Assembly (NCBI GenBank): GCA_002946415.1
Contig: NJPS01000013.1
Span: 1,364,001 to 1,428,000, forward strand
Length of the DNA: 64,000 nt
Direction: 5' to 3'
From: Rutstroemia sp. NJR-2017a BVV2
Lineage: Eukaryota; Ascomycota; Leotiomycetes; Helotiales; Rutstroemiaceae
Shown here: one piece after another, positions 20,366 to 32,530 of the stretch
Layout of the letters: every line of letters begins with the position of its first letter
Numbering within the stretch: position 1 is the first letter of the stretch
The notes under the pieces: generated by a model
Seen by the model: only the letters and a program-made list of their open reading frames with translations
What the model was told of the DNA's origin: nothing
The model's database searches: none
Made by a program: the position numbers and the translations under genes

Positions 20366-21967
20366 TTATAGCAACTCCTTCTCCAAAACAGCGGGAGCAG
20401 TGATGGTCTTGCCCTTTAAACTTTCCAACCCTTCACCAGCCTGTGGAATTGATTAGCTTGACAAAAATCGAAGCATCGGGACATAACTTACGTAGCTCAT
20501 CAATGGAGACACTTCAACACCATCAGCATTGTTGTCGCCAACAACAATGGCACCTGCCTCTTGTAACCATCGCTTGCCTTGATCCATAATGTCCTTTCGA
20601 CTAGTATCTGGATCATCTTCACCTGTGCCCCTAGCATTCTTCAGTGGGGAAAATTCGTCCTCGCGTCTGACCTCCATACAAGCAAACTTGTCGAGTTCCA
20701 ACATTGGGAAGACATCGAACACGAATTGTTCTAGCTTGATACCGTTTGGCTTCTCTGGCTTAACTGTTGTTCCCTTCTCAGTATCCACGTAAGGAATCTT
20801 CTTGCGTGCAACGTGGTGAGGTAACTTATGAGCCCATTGGGGAATCGACTCGAGGAAGCGGAAGGAGTAGTAGTGATTGACGATGTTGGCTGCTCTGAAC
20901 TTCAAGACGTCTGGTTGCTTTGCGTCCTTGGCTTCCGCTGTGTCTTTATCAATCTCGGAGTATTCAACAACATCTGGCTTGCCGTTCTTCAGGAGAATAA
21001 GACCAACGGACTCAGTCGCATTTCGCTTCCGGACGACCTTGGTAGCAATATCGACGTCCTTGGCTGCAGAGAATCCAATGAAGACTGGGTCTGCCACCTT
21101 GACTAAACAGTTATCCACACAGTATGCGTGAATGTGCTGGATGCCACGCTTGGTCATATCAGACAAAACAGGCGAGGTAACAAGGGCTTGGTAAATACCA
21201 CCGTTTCCATCGGGAGCTACAGCTACCTTTCCTTTGCTTTCCAACAGGATCTTGCCATCATTTGAGATACAAGGTAAAACTCCTTGCTCAAAAATGATGA
21301 CATTCTCCTTGTCCAAGCCAAAGTATCGGTTTGCTTCAAAGTATTGCTCGGTAGGACCACGGGTTGGTCCACTGGTCATAACATACCATGGAACCACGAC
21401 CTTCTTCTCATCTCCATGTCCGGCCTTCTTGTGTGCTAACCTCTGAACTTTAAGAATTCGCTCTGCTTGGATTTGGAACAAGGACTTGTTTGATGGTAGA
21501 CCAATGTCGAAGCATCCTTTGGGAGCTGAACTTCCCAATCGAGTCCCTTGACCACCAGCCATAAGCACCACAGCAACTTTGTTCTCCGCAATCAGATCAA
21601 GACCTGACTGATACCATTTCTCAATATCCTCTGGCTTCGAATCGAGGATACTGGCGGTGGCAGACTCCGGGAGAGGTTCGAGACCCAATCCATTCTTTTC
21701 GTCGGATTCGGTCTTGGGAGGGTTGAGAGCCTTTTCGGTGATTTTGTTGATGTATTCTGGGTCGATGCTGAATAACTGTTCATAGAGCGCTGCCTTCTCG
21801 GCTACATCGAGGGAGTCGTAGAAAGCGAAAACTTGGTCTTGTTTTGCTTTGGCGTACACCTCCTTAAGCTGTTGGAGGTCGGTAGAGCTAGGTTCCTGTG
21901 GAGGGGCACCCGCATTGCTTTTACCTCCGATGTGCAACTTGTCGAGAACGTTTTGAACGGCTTCCAT
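20366..21967 (-). CDS. UAP1: UDP-N-acetylglucosamine pyrophosphorylase
   Basis: Makes UDP-GlcNAc from UTP and GlcNAc-1-phosphate, the precursor for chitin, N-glycans and GPI anchors; cytosolic. Two exons: 20492-21967 and a short terminal exon 20366-20440 (25 codons, ends VLEKELL) after a 51-nt intron; 516 aa in total. The UTP-binding motif [11 protein letters not shown] is at 135-145, followed by [12 protein letters not shown]. Further family blocks are [15 protein letters not shown]-type [40 protein letters not shown] and FVFDVFPML. Length is usual for fungal UAP1. Reading through the intron instead would give a different, non-family tail, which supports the splice. Confidence 0.96.
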
Positions 21968-23146
21968 TTTGATTATGATATGTACGAAATTAGAGAAGAG
22001 AGATCAGTGAAAGAAAGAAGGATGAGAGATGAAGGATTTCCAAAGAGCGGTGTTTATATACATAAAAAGCAACTTCTTGGTGTTTTCATCCCCTGTACTC
22101 GGCGGGCTTCATCGTATTTTACGCAACCTCAGCACGCACCACCAAGAACATAAACACGTGTACTAGGGGGAACCTTTACTTGACCCCTCACGCCCCTCCT
22201 TTTCAACATCACTACGATGTACACAGCATTTCCAGCTGGAAAGAACAAGATATGGCTGTCAGTCCTTATACCAATTGGCTATATCGACCGTATTTAAACG
22301 GCTGCCGTTTCATGTCTCTCTTCTTTGACACCTCGTCTCAATTGGCTATTTCCCTCTGTCCTACAATGAGTTGGGACACCCTCAGAATCGAGTTGCCACA
22401 ATGGAGTGAATGAGCTTAACCAAAGTCCAGATACCTAAGCCACCCAGCAGAATACGAGTCAAGTTACCGGCAGCTACATGGATTTAGTCCTCTTGCACCG
22501 AAACATGCAGAAGTCACAGAGGACAATAGTACTGGAATATGCTTAAATCATACTCGAATACTTAAATCAGACATCCTTTCCTGCCGTCGGACCCGCCATG
22601 ATCAGAACACGCAAAAGATAGGACGAACAGAAGAGAACAGTGGACGTTTTTCGAATCTAGGAGCTGTGAAAAGTGTTTGGGTAGAAATTTGTATAAATAG
22701 CTGGCTGAAGCAGTGAAGTCCTGGCCGAAAAATCTCACAGTTTGGCATGTCTAGAGGGTAGATTATGGTGACAGAAGAGTGAATTGGCAGTCTTACTATT
22801 CTATCTCTTCATTGTGTTGGCCATAAATTGATAATACGAAAGCGACACTCAACAGCAGCAACCAAGCCCCCAGGTCCCCGAGATTAGACCGGAATACTAT
22901 CAATATTCGAGAGTCGCTAGAACAACAGCCACCTCGTGTCTCTATGGACAGTAATCAAGAAAGAACAAAATAGCTGCACACAGAATTCTTTTCGGGGTCA
23001 ATGGTGTTGCCTCTGCTCGTATTTATTCAACGCCAACATTCTCTAGGAGGAAAATGTTCGGACGACGATGCAACGTCATTGCTACCCCGTGCTCAATACT
23101 TACTGACCTTGTAGGATGTACCTGAATCCTACACCATCACTGCAAC
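21968..23146. other. Divergent promoter region, UAP1 and TDG
   Basis: Separates two genes that start in opposite directions. Apart from the TATA-like box listed, and AT-rich stretches, no element or gene is recognised. A frame at 22180-22413 is not convincing. Confidence 0.5.
22053..22060 (-). promoter_or_regulatory. TATA box candidate for UAP1
   Basis: TATATAAA on the minus strand about 85-95 bp upstream of the UAP1 start codon, a normal fungal TATA position. Not tested. Confidence 0.4.
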
Positions 23147-24106
23147 ATGAGCGGAGTACGAAATGCCGGTTATTTTCTGCGGGAAATGCATGAAGGAGAT
23201 GCATCAACCAATGCATCGACACCCAGCTTCCATGGCAGGCTGAATTTATCCTCATTCGTATATTCTTCGACTGAAGAACCAGTTCCGAAAACCGCCACCC
23301 GACGAAGCCCTCGGAATGCTCAATTGACTTCAGAAACAACAAGAGCTGAACCTACACCCTCTCCACGCAAGCGCGCGCGCTCTGCCATAAAATCCGAACC
23401 TACCGATGTAGCGCCCTCCCCAAGCAAGAAGCCTCGCTCGCGCACCCCTTCATCCTACGCACCCCCATCTGCCTACGCACACCTCCCCTTTCTTCCCGAT
23501 GTGCTCGCACCGAATCTCATCTGCGTCTTCGTTGGTCTAAACCCAGGTATACAGACAGCTAGGTCGGGCCACGCATACGCACATCCATCCAATCTCTTCT
23601 GGAAGCTCCTCTATTCATCCGGTTGCACTACTCGACTTTTGAAAGCCGAAGACGATGTGCGATTACCAGAACTATATGCATTGGGAAATACAAATATTGT
23701 AGAGCGACCGACTAGAAATGGAGCGGAATTATCGAAAAAGGAAATGGATGACGGGGTGGATGTGCTAGAGGAGAAGATACGGACCTTTAGGCCGCAGGCT
23801 GTGGCGTTGGTGGGGAAGGGGATTTGGGAGAGTGTGTGGAGGGTGAGGAAAGGGAGGTCGATTAAAAAGGAGGAGTTTAGATATGGATGGCAGGATCAAT
23901 CAGAAAATTTAGGTGTTATAAAAGGAGAAGATGGGTGGCAGGGCGCTAGGGTCTTCGTGGCATCCAGCACGTCTGGACTAGCAGCTTCTTTGCTTCCAGC
24001 CGAGAAGGAAAGAATATGGAGAGAGCTAGGATCGTGGGTCGAGGAGAAAAGGAAGGAAAGGCTCGAAGGGGAGGCTATGGGGAAGAAAGAAAAAGGACCT
24101 ATTTGA
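23147..24106 (+). CDS. G/T(U) mismatch-specific DNA glycosylase, TDG/MUG family
   Basis: Base-excision repair enzyme that removes uracil or thymine opposite guanine; nuclear. Single exon, 319 aa. Residues 1-105 are a basic, Ser/Pro-rich disordered tail with KRAR and KKPRSR, plausible nuclear localisation and DNA-contact segments. The catalytic motif GLNPG lies at 130-134 (Asn132 being the family catalytic residue), followed by GHAYAHPSNLFWKLL, matching the GH...P.N.FWK block. Later come the GNTNIVERPT block and, near the C-terminus, VFVASSTSGLAAS, corresponding to the second active-site region. Divergent from UAP1. Confidence 0.93.
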   Translation: MSGVRNAGYFLREMHEGDASTNASTPSFHGRLNLSSFVYSSTEEPVPKTATRRSPRNAQLTSETTRAEPTPSPRKRARSAIKSEPTDVAPSPSKKPRSRTPSSYAPPSAYAHLPFLPDVLAPNLICVFVGLNPGIQTARSGHAYAHPSNLFWKLLYSSGCTTRLLKAEDDVRLPELYALGNTNIVERPTRNGAELSKKEMDDGVDVLEEKIRTFRPQAVALVGKGIWESVWRVRKGRSIKKEEFRYGWQDQSENLGVIKGEDGWQGARVFVASSTSGLAASLLPAEKERIWRELGSWVEEKRKERLEGEAMGKKEKGPI

Positions 24107-24227
24107 TATTGGTGTTTAAAAACACAACTGCAAAGGTATAATATTACTGTCTATCTATGCGAGCTGTCCATGTCTGTCACCATAAGGTATCGTGTGGCTT
24201 TTATATTGCAGCCCCCATAAGTATTTT

Positions 24228-25450
24228 CTATAATATCTCAAGCACAACCTTTCCTCTCACTCTTGCACTTTCGATCAACTCGATAGCTCTTTTCCATCCT
24301 TCCTTATCTTCATTCAATGCATTCTTTATTATCTCCTGAATTTCTATCCTCAATTCACCCCTCTCAGCTAGACCGACGACCTTCTGTAAGTACTCAGACT
24401 TGTTATAGAAAGACACACAGGCGTATCGTGGACCCCATATCCAACCTGAAATATAACGCCAGATTTGCGCTGGGCTCTTGAAGTATGTCACAGGGCCGCC
24501 AAGTCCTTTCACGTCTGTTTTATCCCCAACTATAGTAACATATGCGCCCTTTTTATGGACGAGTTGTGTCTGTGAAGATGACGTGAGCACAATTCGAATA
24601 ATGGTGAAAGAAACTTACATATGAAGGTATGAAGTCTGTACCGCCTACACAATCCACGATCAAGTCGTACTCTCCTCTACTAGCTCTACTATCGACCAAA
24701 GTCTGGAGCACTGGCTGGATAGTATAATCTATAACCTCATCTGCTCCTAGATTCCTGACATATTCTGCATTTCTACCAGAACATACAGCTGTAACATGAC
24801 AGTCGTAGAGTAATTTGGCCACTTCACTAGTATATCAGACAACTACCTACGGTCCGAGCATGCTGCACTTACATTGCACAACCCACGAGCCACTACCTCC
24901 AGATGCACCTCTTACAATAACCTTTCTCTGTGATGTACTTCCATTCTCCGGCAACCAATCCAAACAGGCGAATGCCGTAAGCGCAACAAGAGGTATTGAA
25001 GCAGCAGCTTCATGGGACAAGCTGTCCGGCTTCTTGACCACTGGGTCCGATGCGGGGTCCACGGCAACATATTGGCTGAACGTTCCTTGCCCAAACTAAA
25101 CACGGAGTCAATCTCAGAACAGCGAAGATTGAGGATTTAAGACATAGGCAGACAGCTTGGAACAACAACCCAAACACTTCATCGCCAATAGACCAACTGC
25201 CTTTTACTCTGTCACCAATCGCTACAACAGTGCCGGAGAAGTCCCTGCCCATTCCTTTTTCTCCAGAAACTACGGAGACAATACCCGCTCGCCATAGTTG
25301 GGTATCGACAGGGTTAATAGACGTATAATGGACGCGGATCAGTAGGGTTGAGGCGGTTTGGAGGGTTGATATGGGTTTTGACTCGATTGTTAAGGGGCCG
25401 GCAAGGGTGCTAAACCTGAGAGCGTTGTAAGATGAAGGCAAGGATGCCAT
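24228..25450 (-). CDS. Zinc-independent MDR family quinone oxidoreductase (RTN4IP1-like)
   Basis: NAD(P)H-dependent medium-chain reductase. Four exons, 25154-25450, 24873-25095, 24619-24821 and 24228-24569, give 354 aa in consistent phase. Exon 1 has the GroES-like part (VHYTSINPVDTQLWRAG, GRDFSGTVVAIGD, GDEVFG). The nucleotide-binding loop VIVRGASGGSGSW is in exon 2, and VCSGRNAEYVRNLGADEVIDY in exon 3. No catalytic zinc Cys/His set is seen, as expected for quinone-reductase types. Intron 1 has a weak GTCTGC donor, inferred only from phase, so that junction is the least certain. The exon 3 acceptor at GTGAAG is chosen because the nearer CTAG breaks the frame. Shares a 509-bp divergent promoter with Kap120. 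Confidence 0.85.
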
Positions 25451-25959
25451 TTTGTTTTGGAAGAGATTTAAAGATGATGATTTTCATGGTGGGCGAGGAG
25501 GGGTACTGTAGATACACCTCGGCAGCAATGGAACAGTAACTCTGAGGACATCTGGAATCCTGCGGGAGGAATGGAACTAGACCTGTGACACCTCCTCCCA
25601 GCCTGATGCTGCGATAAAATTATATACACCCACAAGAATTACAATCAAGAATATCACGTAATTTCAACTTGATGTCTCAATCCCGTACAATCAATGTCTC
25701 GGTGTTGCAGCAACAGTTCCCGATTTGACATCGGCACGGTTGATCGTCGGAGCCTTTCAACAAGGCTGAACAGAGCGTCACAAGCTTGTCCCGAAAGTTC
25801 TCAAAGGGCCAGAAAAAAGAAGCTTGCATGGGTGGGGAAGCATTTCATTCAGCGTTGTCAATGATTAACGGCATTTCTTTCTTTCGGCTCTCGACAGTAT
25901 TTGCGATCTTTTACCTATCTTTAAGTCCGTTTCCCAACTTCGAGCTTTAATATTCAATT
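25451..25959. other. Divergent promoter region, oxidoreductase and Kap120
   Basis: 509 bp between two oppositely oriented start codons; presumably both promoters. No canonical TATA seen close to either start. Confidence 0.5.
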
Positions 25960-28900
25960 ATGGCGTTTGCGATCGAAGTTCCTGGCGAAGCAGCTCCTCT
26001 TAATCCCCAGCAAGTCTATCTAGCCTTGCAGTCGGCGGGCTCTTCTCAGCAACTAGCTATACAATCGGGAACACAGCAGTTAGAGGCTTGGAAGACGCAG
26101 AGGGGTTACTATTCTTTACTGCAGGTATTTCACCTTCCTCGAGTTGTGGGCTTTCAGGAACTCATGACCTCTCTAGGCAGTATTCCTTGATAAGTCCTTA
26201 CCATCAGAAATAAGATATCTCGCGATCATACAGTTGAAAAATGGCATCGATAAATACTGGCGGAAAGCAGCTCCAAATGCTATATCTGCGGAAGAGAAAG
26301 ACAATATTCGATCCCATCTTCTGGAAAGCGGTTTCGAAGAAGCGGATCCACAACTTGCTTTACAAAATGCTTTGGTGATTTCCAAGGTAGTTCGAGTGGA
26401 TTATCCCATGGACTGGCCGGATATCCTTACCAATCTTGTTCAAATGTTACGAAAGGCGAACGACTCGAACCAGCTTCATCTGCGAAGAGGACTGTTGATA
26501 TTATTACAGGTGGTGAAGGAGCTTTCAACTGCGCGATTACCACAAAGTCAAACAAGCTTGCAGTCTGTTACGCCGGAGATGGTTTTTCTGCTGAATACAA
26601 TATATTCGCAGAAGGTCTCGCAATGGCTCTCATTTCTCGAACAAAACTCAAATGATGAAGGTGGGGCTATGGATTCTATGGAAAACAGTCTGATTGCTAT
26701 CAAGATCCTTCGACGACTACTCATCGTTGGTTACAAATATCCAAACCATGATAAAGATGTCCAACAGCTCTGGCAGCAATCGCAGCAGCAATTTGGTCAA
26801 TTTCTTTCCATGGTAAATGCTGAGCCTGCGGTCTTGGTCTCCCCCGCAAAAGAACTGGTAGAGAGACATCTTGTGCAATTTGCGAAATTACATGTGCAAA
26901 TGTCCACTACGCATCCTGCTGCCTTTGCGCTCTTACCAAATTCTATAGATCTGGTACGGGGATACTGGGGGTTCGTTGCTAATTTTGGAGAATCATATGG
27001 CTCTGCAACGCAAGACTTTAGCGCCAAAGCACTACAAACTGATGATGGTTCGAAGCAAGACAGGCCGATCATGGAAAAGCTCTGTCTGAAAGGACTCACG
27101 CTTCTAAGAGCTTGCATGAAAATGGTATTTAGTCCGACGCAATCCTTCAAGTACAGAACTCCTGAAGTCAAAGAAGAGCAGAAGCAAGCTGTAGGATTTC
27201 TCAAATCGCAACTGCTCACGGATGAACTGGTCAGTCAAATGGCAAGTGTGATTGTGACCAAGTTCTTCGTCTTCCGTCAAGTCGATCTGGAGGCCTGGGA
27301 GGACGATGAGGATGAATGGGAGGTCCGAGAAGGGGGAGGCGGCGACAGCTGGGAGTTTGAAGTCCGACCATGTGCTGAGAAGTTATTCATGGACCTTGTT
27401 ATAAACTTCAAGGACCTCCTCGTCGAACCTTTGCTACAATTCTTTCAGTCTGTTGCAGGCACTAACGAGAATTCGGTGGTCACTAAGGATGCTGTATATA
27501 CAGCCATGGGTCTTTCGGCTCCAGTGATTTACCAAAGCTTTGATTTCGATTCATTCCTAACATCCACTCTAGTCAACGATATACAGCAGAGTGGACAAGG
27601 TTGGAAAGTTCTTCGACGACGAATTGCTATTCTTATTGGCCAATGGATCACTATTAGAGTATCGCAAGCCAACCGACCATTGGTCTATCAAATTTACCAG
27701 CATTTGCTCAGCTCTGAGGATGAGATCAATGATCATGTTGTCCGAATCACGGCAGCACGTCAATTCAAAGCAGTAGTTGACGATTTTGAGTTTTCGGTCG
27801 AGTTATTCCTTCCATATGCTGCTAATATTCTCGGTCGAACAATGGCACTTATTCAAGAGGTTGAGAACACAGGAACTAAGCTGGTAATTCTGGAAACTAT
27901 TCGAATGATCACAGTTAGAATGGAGCATCATATCGTTCCATATGCTGATCAAATTGTTTCTATATTACCTGGTCTGTGGGAAGCATCGGGCGAAGAGCAC
28001 CTACTGAAGCAGGCGATATTGTCAATTCTCTCAACTCTCGTAGCTTCGATGAAGAAAGAAGCTCAAAGGTATCATGCTTTGATATTACCTTTGATTCAAC
28101 GCGCCGTTGAACCAGGATCAGAGATGCAAGTATACCTTTTAGAAGAAGCTCTTGCTTTATGGTCGCAAATCCTAGCTCAAACGCCCTCGCCTGCTTCTCC
28201 TGAGATTCTCGCTTTGATAGATTGCGCGTTCCCTCTACTCGAGATTGGCTCCGAGAATCTTCGCGTTGTTCTCGACATCATCAATGCATACCTTTTACTT
28301 GCACCAGAAGCAATGCTGGGCGATGCAGTCAGATTACGAACCTTGTCGTACATGACAACACTACTTGGAGTCACAAAACGTGAACTCTCTGGTTTGGTTA
28401 CTAGGATCGTGGAAGATCTCATTCGTGCTGCTGAAAAGCTTGGTGGTTCGAATGGCGTAACGCTCATAGCAAAAGATCTGCACACATCGGGATACACAGA
28501 AAAAATTTTCGCCGGTCTTCATGACGCATGGGAAGCTCATCAAACAACGGGACCGGATCGCAAATATCCCAAACTAGACGATGTCGTAGAGACGGACTAT
28601 TTCACCGTCCTCGCTCGCATCGCTCTTGCAGATCCTTCTACCATTGCGACTATCCTTGCTAGCATCGATAATAACGTTGAAAATGTATGGAAATGGTTCA
28701 GCGATGAATGGTTCCGCCATTTCGACAGCATGGCAAATATCGACAGACAGAAATTATGCTGTCTTGCTCTGACTCGCATGCTGGAACTGCCGCCGCCGAT
28801 GACGACGTTGGTGCTGGGAAAGCTGCAGGATTATTTCGCGATGTGGACGAGTGTTATTAGTGAGATGATGGCGGGGAGGGATGATGGGGGGGATAATTTG

Positions 28901-29140
28901 ATATGGGATGAGCAAGCTACGAGCGAGGATGAAAGTCAGGAGGAGGTTAGGAAGAGGGTGTCGAAGATGGAGGATCCGGTGCATAGGGTTCATGCGTGGG
29001 AGTTTGTGAGGGAGAGGCTTGGGAATGTGGTGCAGGTTTGTGGCGGGGAAGAGAGATTCCAACAGGAGTGGCTGATCAATGTCGATAAGGATGTGATAGA
29101 GGGGTGGAAGAAATTGGGACAGGGAGAAAACGTGGATTGA
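25960..29140 (+). CDS. kap120: Importin-beta family karyopherin, Kap120 / importin-11
   Basis: Nuclear transport receptor; yeast Kap120 carries cargo including ribosome-biogenesis factors. Two exons, 25960-26124 and 26177-29140, give 1042 aa. The intron acceptor at CTCTAG (26176) keeps frame (SLLQ-AVFLDKSLP), whereas the nearby GGCAG does not. The N-terminus has the importin-N layout: QLAIQSGTQQLEAWK, YLAIIQLKNGIDKYWR, then RVDYPMDWPDIL. HEAT-like helices fill the rest, with an acidic loop about 440-465 (DDEDEWEVREGGGGD). The size is normal for the family. The C-terminal part is acidic (DEQATSEDESQEE), and its DNA becomes G-rich near 28850-28990. Confidence 0.93.
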
Positions 29141-30176
29141 GGTGGTCTGAGACATGAGGATTTGATGGATGACGTTGATGAGTATCAATGTGCTGGGTGT
29201 CAAAGTGGAAGTCCGGTAAGAAAGGGCAAGTTGGGGGTCCGAATGGAGGACGACGTCCAGTCGTCACGGAATGAATCATGCGTGGACCATATGATGATGC
29301 AGCAATAACAAGACCGAAAGACAAAGTAGATACGAGGGATGGATGTAGATGAAGAACAGACGATAGATACCCGCTGAGGAAATCTAATATTGATATCAGT
29401 CATGCGGAAATCACCCAAGTATCTCAGCCACCAAAGGAATATCACGACACTCTGAGGTAAAATGTAAAATATTCACAATGCCTCTAGAGTCTCTATGCTA
29501 ACGATAAGGCAGAAAAAAGATCTTCAATGTGCCACACTCAGCCCTTTATGAGTCTCGGACCCTTGACACCCTTGTGAATCAGCCCCTGGTCTACAGTAAT
29601 TTCTTGGGGCTCGGAACCCTGCCAAGGTTAATCCGATGCAGCTTAGGTTGACAATTAACGTTGCTCTGCTGTACGGCTGTGCCACATCCTGAACCTTCAT
29701 CGCTTTATTCTGATTAGCATTGTACGTACGAGCTTCAGACTTTGGGACTGCGCGCGCTGCGGTGAATAGGTTACTGAGTCTGCGATTGCCCTTTTCATTT
29801 TACGAGCGACCAGGTAGGAGCACGGACACGGGCTATGGTAGGTAAGATGGAAGGTGAGGTTCTTCTATTCTTGTTATTGCGTTCTGCCCATCTCATAAGG
29901 TTACCAACTCTCACCATCTCTTACGAGTCGTACCATCTCTTCATCAATCACCTGTGACCCATCACCTCCAGGTAACAATTATTCCCGCCGATCAGGCTCC
30001 ACGACTACGTACAAAGTACAGTAAGAGGACAAGCGCCCCAAATATATCGGCTGAGGAAACCGAGCCCACTCTCGCCTCTCGCATTCTGTCTACGCTGCTT
30101 CCAAGACTTTCCTTTCCATTCACAATCTGTCTTTCATTCCATTCAGTCACCCACTTTCTCCGCACCCGTTTTCAGC
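29141..30176. other. Intergenic region
   Basis: 3' UTR of Kap120 followed by the LITAF gene promoter and 5' leader. The leader from about 29880 is pyrimidine-rich (many CATCTC/TCACC), a common fungal transcription-start feature. No gene seen. Confidence 0.5.
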
Positions 30177-31201
30177 ATGTCCGTCTATAATAACCCATCC
30201 TCCGCACCCGCACCCGCAAACCATCCTGGCGGCGTCTCCCCAATCATTTCACCCGTTTCTCCTCAATCAACTGGCCTCGCAGCAAGCAACCCATCTATAT
30301 CTCCTCAGATCACCGGCGTCACTACCAACGCTGCACCTGCATATACATCTACAGCGCCTGCGCTTCATCCCTCTGCTGAACACCCCGAAGTTCACCAGCA
30401 ACAACCCCAGACCGAGACCCACAGCTACCCCGAAACAAAACCCGAAGCACAAGCCTACCAAAGCATCGAGGTAGTCTCCCCCAACTACAACATGGACCCA
30501 AACGCGAACCCGAATGGCAATCCAAACCAGAACCCGAACCCTAATGGCTACTATGATGAGTCGAAAAATACACATCCGCCTCCAAAACAGGGCCAGTACC
30601 CGCAAGGCGCCGTGCCCCAACAACAGCAGGGCAGAAACCAATATGCGACAGCTATGCCTTTGAGGAGCTTACAGAGTGGCCCAACTCCGGTTGATTGTCC
30701 TGTTTGTGGTGTGAGGGAGGTCACTGCCGTCGAATATGTTAGCGGCTCAACTGCTCAGTATGTTTATTTCTTTCCTGATATATTCTGATTTTGAGCCTGG
30801 TTTCTCTCTTTAACTCAATCTGCTCTTTGCAAGGCAGAAAGAACAGGCTGAATTGGGACAATATGTAGTAGTTAACTACTGTTGTCAAACCAATATCCCA
30901 AAACCCCCAGACAATATACAACATTCCCATATCCAAACATCTTTCAGCCTGTTATCCCCCACACCCAAGAACTCCTCATCCCCCGACATCCACTCTTCTC
31001 TCTATTAATTCCCTAACTAACTTTCTCCCCCCCAAAAGTCTCTCCGCCTTCCTCTGCTGCATCGTCACCTGTCTGGGCTGCATCCCCTACATGGTCTCAG
31101 CGTTCAAGGACGTGGAACATACGTGCGGACACTGCGGGACGTTGCTCGCGATCTGGCATCGTAGTGGGAGGACGGAGGTCAGGGTTAATGGGGCGAATTA
31201 G
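30177..31201 (+). CDS. LITAF-domain zinc-binding membrane-associated protein
   Basis: Two exons, 30177-30757 and 31039-31201, 247 aa. The N-terminal 165 residues are Pro/Asn/Gln-rich and disordered, with an Asn-Pro-rich repeat (NPNGNPNQNPNPNG) and PxY-type sequences. The LITAF domain has a first knuckle CPVCG (Cys174/177), a membrane-inserting hydrophobic segment (LSAFLCCIVTCLGCIPYM) and a second knuckle HTCGHCG. These domains sit on endosomal or lysosomal membranes and bind ESCRT or Nedd4-type partners; that role is inferred. The intron splits the domain and is 281 nt, four to five times the other introns in the window, because it carries a diverged copy of the repeat found at 44.5 kb. Phase is conserved across it (GSTA-H-LSAF). 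Confidence 0.88.
30834..30960 (+). repeat. Diverged third copy of the 44.5-kb hairpin repeat, inside LITAF intron
   Basis: Shares the ordered blocks GCAGAAAG-ACAG, GGGACAAT (30855-30862), GTTGTCAAAC (30881-30890) and CTTTC...GCCTGTTAT with the tandem repeats at 44459-44770. It contains a 14-bp perfect palindrome AGTAGTTAACTACT at 30867-30880, and TTGGGA can pair with TCCCAA about 45 nt downstream. Similarity was judged by eye. Confidence 0.6.
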
Positions 31202-32200
31202 TTGGGGCCCCTGGTGTTGTTCTGTTTGGGTGGGTTGGTGGGCGATATGGGGAGTGAGAAGGAGGGTTTTATGTATAATGTATGGACAGTGAGTGATGCA
31301 TGATATGACGGAAAGAAGGAAGGAAGAAGGGGAAGCACATGTGATATTGATATAGTGTATGTAATGTGGGTATGGGAAATATACATAACGGGTGGGAGTG
31401 GGAGAGTATATAAGTAAGAAACGAGAGAGGAAGTGGGGAAAGGAAAGGAAAGGATGGGAAGGGAAGGGAAGGGAAGGGAAGATAGTTGAGTTGGGGTCGT
31501 GATACCCTCTTTTTTATTCATGTTTACAATTTCAAGTTTGAATTTTGAGTTCGTATATCTGTTTAGCTGAAACTGGTATGCCGTGATTCCTCAACGTAGT
31601 GCGCTTTTGATTAAGAATGAAGATTACAGGAAGGAAGCAAGGAGGAAAGAAATGTTGAGGGGGAGGGTGCAATGTGGATGTTCTCTCCTGTTTAAAACGT
31701 CTGTCAGTTGGAGTGTAGTCATGCAGTCACTAGCTCTCTACGTCTGATTTTATGATCTGATCTCAGTCATTGTTTTAATTGGAGTTATGGTTCCCTGTTT
31801 GCTAAATCACACGGGTAATAGATGGGTGTAGGTATATTGGGAACGCAATTGAAATAGATACAAACGGAGTCTTCGAGTTGGAGCAACGCCGGCCGATGAA
31901 TGAAATGGCAATACAGCAGCGGAAGTTACGCGCGTAGAGAAAGTGAGGAATAGAGTAGAAGGGAAGGGAAAGGAAACGAGAATTGATAGTGAAGATATGT
32001 GTATGTAGGAAGATATGGCGTGCCGGTTGGGTTTGGTGATGCTTGTTCGGACTGGAATGTAGTCGCTTTTGGGAGGGTGGTTTGTGGTCTGGGTTTTGGG
32101 ATTAGAGATCAGAGGATGGGCATAGAAGGGCGAGGTTAAAGGTGAGGAAAGGGATTTGGTGGAAGGATGATGAAGGAGAGGAGAGTGGTAATTCTTGATG
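31202..32200. other. Gene-free stretch, purine-rich
   Basis: Follows the LITAF stop. Strongly purine-rich on the plus strand, with a GGAAA/GGGAA microsatellite at about 31438-31481. Contains no supported gene. Confidence 0.5.
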
Positions 32201-32530
32201 TTATTCTGCCGATGGTCGATGATACCTGGCTATTGTGAGGAGGACGTTGTAAGGACTTGAAGGATCATTGTGTGGGCAATACGTGACGACGGTGGTGTTG
32301 GCTCTATAGTGTGGCGTCTTATGCTTGTTGAGAAGGATGTTGTTTCCGACGGGCATTGGCCGCATTGCGAAAGCCGGATAGAGAGGTAGGATCGTGTTTG
32401 GATAGTTCAGCTCAGGCGAGTCATCCTGTCTGGTTGTAGCGCCCGATGCGATTGCGATTCTTGAAAATGACGACGAGCCCAAATGTTGAAGCGCAGATAT
32501 GCGCTGGTTGTGTAGAGTCAGAGATATCAT
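32201..32530 (-). CDS. Hypothetical protein, 109 aa
   Basis: A continuous ATG-to-stop frame with reasonable codon use (many C- and T-ending codons) and mixed composition, including TILPLYPAFAMRPMPVGNN and a C-terminal ARYHRPSAE. No signal peptide, TM segment or recognisable domain. It is isolated in a gene-poor stretch with no neighbour of related orientation, so it may be a lineage-specific gene or a chance frame. Confidence 0.25.
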   Translation of the reverse strand: MISLTLHNQRISALQHLGSSSFSRIAIASGATTRQDDSPELNYPNTILPLYPAFAMRPMPVGNNILLNKHKTPHYRANTTVVTYCPHNDPSSPYNVLLTIARYHRPSAE

